DNA of 64,000 bases from Caulobacter sp. Root1455 (GTDB lineage: Bacteria > Pseudomonadota > Alphaproteobacteria > Caulobacterales > Caulobacteraceae): NCBI RefSeq assembly GCF_001426905.1, contig NZ_LMFQ01000022.1, positions 207,350-271,349 on the forward strand, given 5' to 3'. Below the pieces are notes generated by a model. That model was not told where the DNA came from, did not search any database, and worked only from the letters and a program-made list of their open reading frames with translations. This document shows, one piece after another, positions 58,414 through 64,000 of this stretch. Every line of letters begins with the position of its first letter. Position 1 is the first letter of the stretch. The translations under genes and the position numbers were made by a program.

Positions 58414-59538
58414 TCACTCCCCCGGCGTCGTCACCGTGAAGCCCTTGGCCCGCAGCTGCTCCAGCACCCCGCCCTCGGCCAGCAGCGAACGCAGCTCGAT
58501 CACCGCCACCGCCTTGCCGGGGGTGTTCAACGCCGCCGTAACCGCCTTGACCGCGTCGGTCTGGCCGGACCGCAGCGTCCGGGCGATGGCCGGGGTCGAG
58601 GCCAGGCAGCGCGAGAAGCCGCGATCGGCCGAGACCACCGCGCGCACCTCGCCGCGCGCCCAGCGCTCGGCCGTGATCGCGACCCCGCCCTCGCCGTTCT
58701 CGGCCTGGCGCAGGCCGGCGTCCAGGCACAGCTCCTGCAGCGGCTGCGGCGCCGCGCCCAGGGATTTCACGGCGTCGACCAGGCTGTAGCCGGGCAGGCT
58801 CTGGATGCGTGGGCGCTTTTCGAGGTCCTTGCCCTTGGCGATCTCGCGGATCCGGTCGGTGACCCCGCCCAGGTGGATCGACACGTCGCCGCCCTCCCCC
58901 GCATTGGCCACCAGGAAGCCGGCGAAGGCGGGCTTCACGTCATCCATGGCGTCGGGCTTTTCCTTCATGATCGCCAGCCGCGCCTCCAACCGAGCCCGCA
59001 GCTCGGGCGGCAGGGTCTGGCGCATCGGCTTGTCGGTGATGAAGAAGCGCTTGCCGCCCAGGGCCAGGCCGACGATCCGCACCACGCTGATGTCGGCCTC
59101 CTGGCCCATGATCAGCACGTTGGCCCCGTCCACCCGCCGCTTGAACACCGACTCGTCGACCTCCAGCTTCGACGGCGTCATGGCCGGCACGCCCAGCACA
59201 TAGACCGTGGTGTCGGCGTCGCTGACCTTCCACCAGGCCGGGCCGGGCAGCCGGGCGTTGACCACCAGCGCCTCGACGAGGTTGGCCTCGGGGTCGACCA
59301 CCCGCAGGTCGATCGGGCCGGAGGCGTCGACGGCCTGCTGGGCGAAGGCGGCGGGGCCGCAAAACAGCAACCCCAGCGCTGTCATCCCGGCCGCGGCGCA
59401 GCGAAGAGCCGGGACCGCCGGAAGCGCGGCGCTCAGGCGTCGGTCCCGGATCCTAGCGCCGCGCGCTTCGTCCGGGATGACAGGGGAAAGGATGCGGGCC
59501 TTCTTGCCGAAAGCTCCTGCGAAACCGATGCGCGTCAC
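58414..59538 (-). CDS. TraB/GumN-family exported protein, copy 2, with repeat-derived N-terminus
   Basis: The product is 374 aa from the ATG at 59538 or 323 aa from the ATG at 59385. The TraB/GumN body aligns with the neighbouring paralogue ([40 protein letters not shown]). The signal-peptide region overlaps the family B repeat at 59381-59481: the ATG at 59385 is part of the repeat end GGGATGAC. Starting there the leader is [16 protein letters not shown], with no positive charge; reading through the repeat from further up adds [20 protein letters not shown], giving charged residues before a hydrophobic core. The true start is undecided. Confidence 0.8.
   Translation of the reverse strand: MTRIGFAGAFGKKARILSPVIPDEARGARIRDRRLSAALPAVPALRCAAAGMTALGLLFCGPAAFAQQAVDASGPIDLRVVDPEANLVEALVVNARLPGPAWWKVSDADTTVYVLGVPAMTPSKLEVDESVFKRRVDGANVLIMGQEADISVVRIVGLALGGKRFFITDKPMRQTLPPELRARLEARLAIMKEKPDAMDDVKPAFAGFLVANAGEGGDVSIHLGGVTDRIREIAKGKDLEKRPRIQSLPGYSLVDAVKSLGAAPQPLQELCLDAGLRQAENGEGGVAITAERWARGEVRAVVSADRGFSRCLASTPAIARTLRSGQTDAVKAVTAALNTPGKAVAVIELRSLLAEGGVLEQLRAKGFTVTTPGE
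59381..59481. repeat. Dispersed repeat, family B, inside the 5' end of a coding region
   Basis: GTCATCCCGGCCGCGGCGCA at the left, GCGCTTCGTCCGGGATGAC at the right, inner GCCGGGACCGCCGGAAGCGC and GCGTCGGTCCCGGATC. Same family as 25246-25356 and 29935-30042, but here read in frame by a gene. Confidence 0.85.
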
Positions 59539-59678
59539 TATCTGTGATCCTCCAGACCGAGCGGAATCGATCTAGGATGATCGGTCTTCCGCACTTGGAC
59601 GGGCCCAGGCCGGGCCGGTCAAATTACCATGCCGCAATGCGGGCCTTTTCCGGGGTCCGCGCCGAAAGCCCGCCCACC

Positions 59679-61595
59679 ATGCCGATCCGCCGCCTGCCGC
59701 CCGAGACCGTCAACCGCATCGCCGCCGGCGAGGTGGTCGAGCGGCCGGCCAGCGCCATCAAGGAGCTGGTCGACAACGCCATCGACGCCGGCGCCACGCG
59801 GATCGAGGTCGAGGCCCACGGCGGCGGCCTGACCCGCATCCTGGTGGCCGACGACGGCTGCGGCCTCAGCGCCGAGGAGCTGCCGGTGGCCATCGAGCGC
59901 CACGCCACCTCCAAGTTGGCCCCCGACGCCGAGGGCCTGTGGGACCTGCTGGCCATCCACACCATGGGCTTCCGGGGCGAGGCCCTGCCGTCGATCGGCT
60001 CGGTGGCCCGGCTGTCGATCTCGTCGCGCGCCAAGGGCCAATCCGACGCCTGGTCGATCCTGGTCGAGGGCGGGGCCGTCGGCGACGTCGCCCCCGCCGC
60101 CTTCGCCGGCGACCACGGGGCGCGGATCGAGGTGCGCGACCTGTTCTACGCCACCCCCGCGCGCCTGAAGTTCATGAAGTCGGAACGCGCCGAGGCCCTG
60201 GCGATCACCGAGGAGATCAAGCGCCAGGCCATGGCCAACGAGAGCGTCGGCTTCTCGCTGGACATCGACGGCCGCCGCGTCATCCGCCTGCCGCCCGAGC
60301 ATCCGGGACCGCAGGGCCGCCTGGCCCGCCTGTCGGCCGTGCTGGGCCGCGACTTCCAGGACAACGCCATCGAGATCGACCAGACCCGCGACGGCGTGCG
60401 CCTGACCGGCTTCGCGGGCCTGCCCACCTACAACCGCGGCAACGCCGCCCACCAGTACCTGTTCGTCAACGGCCGTCCCGTGCGCGACCGGCTGCTGCAG
60501 GGCGCCCTGCGCGCCGCCTACGCCGACTTCCTGGCGAGAGACCGCCACCCGACGGCCGCCCTCTACATCAGCCTCGACACCAGCGAGGTCGACGTCAACG
60601 TCCACCCGGCCAAGGCCGAGGTGCGGTTCCGCGACCCGGCCCTGGTGCGCGGCCTGATCGTCGGGGCCCTGCGCCACGCCCTGGCCGGAGCCGGCCACCG
60701 CGCCTCGACCACCACGGCGGCGTCGGCGCTGGACGCCATCCGAGCGCAGACCATGGCCGGGCCCGGCGGTTACTCCAGCTACCAGCCCGGCCCTTCGCCC
60801 GCCGGCTTCTCGGCCTGGCGGTCGGGCGGCTGGACGCGGCCCGCGCCGCAGGTGCTGCCGGGGATGTCGGACGTCTCGGCCCGGGTCGAGCCGGGCGGTT
60901 TTGGGGTCGCCGAGGCGGTGCGCGAGGCGGCCTATGGCGACTATGACGCCCCGCCTTCCATCGCCTATCCAGGGGGCATGAGCGAAGGCCCCGCCCCCGT
61001 CTTCGATCCCGTCGACTTCCCGCTGGGCGCGGCCCGGGCCCAGGTGCACGAGACCTATATCGTCGCCCAGACCCGCGACGGCGTGGTCATCGTCGACCAG
61101 CACGCCGCCCACGAGCGCCTGGTCTATGAGCGGATGAAGGGCGAGATGGCGGCCGGCGGCGTCGCCCGCCAGGCCTTGCTGCTGCCCGAGGTGGTCGAGC
61201 TGGACCCCGCCGAGGCCGAGCGCGTCGTCGCCCGCGCCGACGAGCTGGCGGCCCTGGGCCTGGTGATCGAGAGCTTCGGCCCCGGCGCGGTGCTGGTGCG
61301 CGAGACCCCGGCCCTGCTGGGCAAGACCGACGCCGCCGGCCTGGTCCGCGACATCGCCGACGACCTGGCCGAGAACGGCCAGGCCCTGGCCCTGAAAGAG
61401 CGCCTGGAGGAGGTCTGCTCCACCATGGCCTGCCACGGCAGCGTGCGGGCGGGACGGCGGCTGAACGGGGCGGAGATGAACGCCCTGCTGCGGGAGATGG
61501 AGGCGACGCCCCACTCGGGCCAGTGCAACCACGGGCGGCCGACTTATGTGGAGCTGAAGCTGGCGGATATTGAGCGGCTGTTTGGGAGGAGGTAG
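59679..61595 (+). CDS. mutL: DNA mismatch repair protein MutL
   Basis: A 638-aa protein. GHKL ATPase N-terminus: [80 protein letters not shown]. The C-terminal domain has [12 protein letters not shown] starting at residue 473, an exact DQHA(x)2E(x)4E endonuclease motif, and [13 protein letters not shown] plus GQCNHGRPT for the metal site. So it is the nicking type of MutL used in bacteria without MutH. The ATG at 59679 starts right before the conserved IRRLPP. Confidence 0.98.
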   Translation: MPIRRLPPETVNRIAAGEVVERPASAIKELVDNAIDAGATRIEVEAHGGGLTRILVADDGCGLSAEELPVAIERHATSKLAPDAEGLWDLLAIHTMGFRGEALPSIGSVARLSISSRAKGQSDAWSILVEGGAVGDVAPAAFAGDHGARIEVRDLFYATPARLKFMKSERAEALAITEEIKRQAMANESVGFSLDIDGRRVIRLPPEHPGPQGRLARLSAVLGRDFQDNAIEIDQTRDGVRLTGFAGLPTYNRGNAAHQYLFVNGRPVRDRLLQGALRAAYADFLARDRHPTAALYISLDTSEVDVNVHPAKAEVRFRDPALVRGLIVGALRHALAGAGHRASTTTAASALDAIRAQTMAGPGGYSSYQPGPSPAGFSAWRSGGWTRPAPQVLPGMSDVSARVEPGGFGVAEAVREAAYGDYDAPPSIAYPGGMSEGPAPVFDPVDFPLGAARAQVHETYIVAQTRDGVVIVDQHAAHERLVYERMKGEMAAGGVARQALLLPEVVELDPAEAERVVARADELAALGLVIESFGPGAVLVRETPALLGKTDAAGLVRDIADDLAENGQALALKERLEEVCSTMACHGSVRAGRRLNGAEMNALLREMEATPHSGQCNHGRPTYVELKLADIERLFGRR

Positions 61596-61732
61596 AGGCG
61601 GTTAGTGTCTGCTTTCGCCCTGGTCAGACATTCGCAAAGTCTGATCCGGCACCGAGCATAGCCGACCCTCACTAGGGCGTTGAGCTTCTCTTGACTCAAT
61701 TGCCAACAGAGCTTGTGCGCCTCTCTCAGCGG

Positions 61733-62014
61733 CTAGCCGAACACCTCGCTATGTGAGCCCACGCGGACAAGCTCAATCGCCGTTTCCGTCTGTCGGTAAA
61801 TCAGCACCAAGTCGGGCTTGAGGTGACAGTCCCGCGATCCCGTCCACTTGCCCTTGAGCGCGTGGTCATTGTTCGCCGCCGGCAGCTTCGTACCTCCGCA
61901 CAGCAGTTCCGTGACCGCCTTCAGAAGCTCGTCGAGGTCTTCAGAGTGATGGCCTTTCTTCTCTCGCTTGTAGTCACGCTTGAACCTACGGGTATAGGCA
62001 AGATCCAACATCAC
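61733..62014 (-). CDS. YafQ-type (RelE superfamily) mRNA interferase toxin
   Basis: A 93-aa toxin. MLDLAYTRRFKRDYKREKKG is the family start; NNDHALKGKWTGSRDCHLKP, DLVLIYRQ and RVGSHSEVFG hold the YafQ active-site residues (His/Asp in DHxL and RDCHxxPD, and His and Phe in GSHSEVF). It should cleave mRNA on the ribosome. Instead of a DinJ antitoxin directly upstream, its start overlaps by 4 bp the stop of a 215-aa unknown gene. A DinJ-like gene lies 1 kb away in opposite direction. Confidence 0.9.
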   Translation of the reverse strand: MMLDLAYTRRFKRDYKREKKGHHSEDLDELLKAVTELLCGGTKLPAANNDHALKGKWTGSRDCHLKPDLVLIYRQTETAIELVRVGSHSEVFG

Positions 62015-62658
62015 GCGGCCCCTTCGTCAGTCGGCGCGGGATCCGGAGTCGGAGGAACCGTGGGCGGCATTCCGAAAACTTCGGCGGCGGTCATCGGAGG
62101 CGGCGGCGGCGGGACCAGGGAGGAAGCCGGAGCAGGAGAAGGCGTCGGCGTGGGGAACATGTCCATCGCCCCCACTTCCAAAGCCAGTCCGATCAGCGCG
62201 TTATAGCTCGCGTCCACGAGTCCGGGCGTCTTCTGCTCATGATGCCAGTGCAGGGCGAGATGCGGATTGTAGATCAAGGCATGCGTCATCGGCCCTGCCT
62301 TACCCGCCTTGAGGCTGATGAACTGCAACTCTTCGAGTTTCTTCATGCGGGCCGCCCAGGTATGTTCCCCGCGCTGGCCGCCAAAACCCGACGCAAAGGC
62401 CATTTCGCTGGGCTTGATCACCTGGACAAACCCGTTATCCCAGGTCGAACACCAGAGGGTCATGTAGGTGGACGACACGGGGGCGCCCTTTGTCATCTCG
62501 TCCATAATCCGCATGATTAGCGGCATGGTCTTAGGGATGGTCGTAAAACCCTTATGGGCCTTTCGATCCCACAGATAAGGAGCCATTCCCGGCCACAGGT
62601 GGTCACGCAGCGCCAGTTGCTTCTTCGCAATCACCCCACCTTCTCGAACCGAAACCAT
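62011..62658 (-). CDS. Unknown 215-aa protein coupled to the YafQ-type toxin
   Basis: The N-terminal two thirds (about 1-160) look folded and rich in helices with a possible winged-helix character: GFTTIPKTMPLIMRIMDEMT, KGAPVSSTYMTLWCSTWDNG, SEMAFASGFGGQRGEHTWAA, RMKKLEELQFISLKAGKAGP. The C-terminal 50 residues are Pro/Thr/Ala-rich and disordered (PTPTPSPAPASSLVPPPPPP). GAGGA lies 8 nt before the ATG at 62658, better than the ATG at 62691. Similar N-terminal patterns occur in plasmid-borne conserved proteins, perhaps replication-related, but I cannot name the family. Overlap with the toxin start suggests coupled expression and a possible antitoxin or regulator role (inference). Confidence 0.7.
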   Translation of the reverse strand: MVSVREGGVIAKKQLALRDHLWPGMAPYLWDRKAHKGFTTIPKTMPLIMRIMDEMTKGAPVSSTYMTLWCSTWDNGFVQVIKPSEMAFASGFGGQRGEHTWAARMKKLEELQFISLKAGKAGPMTHALIYNPHLALHWHHEQKTPGLVDASYNALIGLALEVGAMDMFPTPTPSPAPASSLVPPPPPPMTAAEVFGMPPTVPPTPDPAPTDEGAA

Positions 62659-62691
62659 CGGCGTTTTCCTCAGCAAAGAGCGCGATCTCAA

Positions 62692-63073
62692 CCCCGCACG
62701 ATGCGAGAAGGGTCGTTTGAACTCGAAAACATGATATTATAAAAAGCGAATAAAAACAATGACTTATGCACTTACTGATGCAACATGAGTTGCAGGGTTA
62801 TGCATATTCGAGGTACTGAGTTTTCCTAGTATATTTCATCTCAATTATGGTTTTGCAATATATGCTGCACATAGATTATGTAACACATTGATTTTATTGG
62901 CATTATAGGATTTCTAGCTGTGCTGACCATGTGCTCGATGTGCTGACACATGCTGGTCGTGCTGCCGGTGCTGCCGGATGGTCTGGAAGGGTAGGGCCAA
63001 AAAATTTGACCCTTAAAGTTTTGTAGCTACATCGTAGTTACAGGCTCTCAGAAGAGCTCACAAAGGAATAGAT
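62692..63073. promoter_or_regulatory. AT-rich control region with palindrome and phased GTGCT repeats
   Basis: This 382-bp divergent gap is the most AT-rich stretch of the window (about 62730-62930). A palindrome TGCAAC-ATGA-GTTGCA lies at 62779-62794. Six short direct repeats of (G/A)TGCT begin at 62920, 62931, 62940, 62950, 62959 and 62968, that is every 9-11 bp, one DNA turn apart, like iterons or a multi-site operator. No gene is seen in it. Confidence 0.6.
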
Positions 63074-63331
63074 ATGGCTTCGTTGGAAATGGTGCGAGCG
63101 CGGATCGATTCTGACCTTAAGCGGGCCGCTACTGTCGCCCTTGCCGACATGGGACTGACCGTCTCGGACGCTATCCGCATGTTGCTCGTACGGGTGGCCA
63201 CCGAGAAAGCATTGCCCTTCGACGTGCGGATCCCGAACGCGACTACCCGGGCCGCCCTTGATGCTGCGGAGCGTGGCGAAGTTACGAAAGTCGATAGTTT
63301 CGGCGCGCTGCTGGCCAATTTGAACGACTAG
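63074..63331 (+). CDS. RelB/DinJ-type antitoxin without adjacent toxin
   Basis: An 85-aa ribbon-helix-helix protein: MASLEMVRARIDSDLKRAAT, VALADMGLTVSDAIRMLLVR, VATEKALPFDVRIPNATTRA. This is the typical DinJ/RelB N-terminus with the VRARID strand and the MGLTVSDAIRMLL helix pair. The C-terminal part (ALDAAERGEVTKVDSFGALL) fits the toxin-binding tail. AAAGGA lies before the ATG. No toxin frame follows within the next 300 bp; a YafQ-type toxin gene lies 1 kb away on the other strand. Confidence 0.88.
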   Translation: MASLEMVRARIDSDLKRAATVALADMGLTVSDAIRMLLVRVATEKALPFDVRIPNATTRAALDAAERGEVTKVDSFGALLANLND

Positions 63332-63501
63332 CGGGGCAGGCTGCCCGGCGCGGTCTACTCCAGCGTAGCGGCGAAAGTTGCCCTTCAAGCGCTGCGTCGA
63401 AGACCGCCATCCACACATCACTGACTTCGGAAGGTCAGGTCCCAACTGCCCTATTTCGCCGCCCCAGATGCGGCCACGCCTTAAAGCCTTGGTGGATCGG
63501 A

Positions 63502-63594
63502 GCTCTGGGGACTGACCGAGTCAAGGACTGGCCTCCGGCCAGCCGCGTCGCGGCGGCGCGGCGCGCCGTCCTTGACTCGGTCAGTCCCCAGAGC
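63502..63594. repeat. Perfect 27-bp inverted repeat, family I
   Basis: Left arm 63502-63528 begins GCTCTGGGGACTGACCGAGT; right arm 63568-63594 is its exact complement ending ACTCGGTCAGTCCCCAGAGC. The 39-nt loop is very GC-rich. Not seen elsewhere in the window. Confidence 0.85.
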
Positions 63595-63663
63595 ATGCTG
63601 GCAGCCAAGGTTTCAAGGCGCGGCCTCGCCGCCGCGGGCGGTCTTTCAACACCCCTCACGTCC

Positions 63664-63789
63664 GTCATCCTCGGACTTGTTCCGAGGACCCCTGCCTCCG
63701 CCGCGAAGGCCGTGGGGTGGCGGGCCGGCCCGCCATGGAGCCGACAGCGCGGCTGAACGCGGGGTCCTCGGAACAAGTCCGAGGATGAC
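63664..63789. repeat. Dispersed inverted repeat, family A
   Basis: GTCATCCTCGGACTTGTTCC and GGAACAAGTCCGAGGATGAC arms as in the copies at 34170-34305 and 39087-39222; the interior differs. Confidence 0.9.
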
Positions 63790-63968
63790 GGTGGCGGAGA
63801 GCGGGGCGCGGTCTTGAACCCTCTCCCAGAGGGTTTTGGCGTTTACACTCGGCGGATAGCCGACAAACCCCCACGATTTCAACGTCCTGAACTTTCTCGA
63901 CCCGATTTGGTCCTCACCCTCCAAACCGCCCGTATCCTTGTCCCACCTCGTCGCAGGGAAAGGGCGCA

Positions 63969-64000
63969 TGGCCAGCGACCGATGCGGCGGCGGGGGGCGA
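63969..64000 (+). CDS. Possible 5' end of a gene cut by the window edge
   Basis: An ATG at 63969 is preceded by AGGGAAAGGG, a fair ribosome-binding site, and opens a frame MASDRCGGGGR to the window end. Only 11 codons are visible, so the product cannot be named and the call is tentative. Confidence 0.25.

Larger units (their letters stand above)
63332..63968. other. Gene-poor end region with two inverted repeats
   Basis: No credible gene is seen here. It holds a long perfect inverted repeat (63502-63594), a family A element (63664-63789) and a short family E hairpin piece near 63820-63836. Open frames in this stretch mostly translate repeat sequence. Confidence 0.6.

Noticed and set aside
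63646..63969. 107-codon minus-strand frame at the right edge
   Set aside because: Much of it translates the family A repeat and a family E piece; no independent protein pattern.
1..64000. CRISPR arrays, rRNA genes, prophage or insertion sequences
   Set aside because: No regularly spaced long direct repeats, no rRNA-like sequence and no transposase, integrase or phage structural genes were seen.

Overview
The window is GC-rich chromosomal DNA from an alphaproteobacterium, very probably Caulobacter or a close relative. The evidence is gene content: a TipF-type degenerate EAL flagellar protein, a BamF/DUF3035 lipoprotein, a MutL carrying the endonuclease motif, a GH47 mannosidase of the kind known from Caulobacter K31, and short two-ended inverted repeats in most intergenic gaps. 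No rRNA operon, intact tRNA, CRISPR array, insertion sequence or prophage was seen.

Layout. 0.5-2.4 kb: queC-queE-queD for 7-deazaguanine (queuosine) synthesis. 2.5-3.5 kb: a winged-helix regulator in a tight operon with two small membrane proteins. 3.6-17.6 kb: mixed single genes (YCII protein, TPR protein, CheY-like regulator, aroC, secreted pectate lyase, an MCP-like protein with sensor domain after the signalling hairpin, a mono-haem-motif lipoprotein, SH3/glycine-zipper protein, VOC protein, serine hydrolase, two TetR regulators). 18-24 kb: cobalamin adenosyltransferase, a VIT-domain protein, etfBA. 24-31 kb: LysR regulator, membrane patatin-like lipase, GH47 mannosidase, 3-hydroxyacyl-CoA dehydrogenase. 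31-36 kb: a Phd/VapC-type toxin-antitoxin pair, feoAB under a probable Fur box, tipF. 36-47 kb: M61-like peptidase, acetyltransferase plus a broken partial copy of it, glutathione transferase/TetR divergent pair, an Ada-Ogt repair protein overlapping a 2OG oxygenase, a trypsin-like protease followed by a second mono-haem lipoprotein, and a membrane-anchored methyltransferase divergent from a TetR gene. 47.8-61.6 kb: conserved block with a HAD phosphatase, MaoC hydratase, ribF, HtrA-like protease, ileS, lspA, bamF, two TraB/GumN paralogues and mutL. 61.6-63.4 kb: a small AT-richer accessory island with a YafQ-type toxin, an unfamiliar 215-aa partner and a divergent DinJ-type antitoxin.

How parts work together. 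etfBA and the hydroxyacyl-CoA dehydrogenase serve fatty-acid oxidation; feoAB imports ferrous iron; Ada-Ogt plus oxygenase looks like an alkylation-damage operon; ileS-lspA-bamF supply translation and lipoprotein/outer-membrane biogenesis. The points most worth checking are the atypical toxin module with its phased GTGCT repeats, the two related haem-motif lipoproteins, a QueD lacking its catalytic cysteine, a TraB/GumN gene whose signal peptide is partly encoded by a dispersed repeat, and several clear operator-like palindromes. Functions are assigned by reading motifs; no database search was possible.
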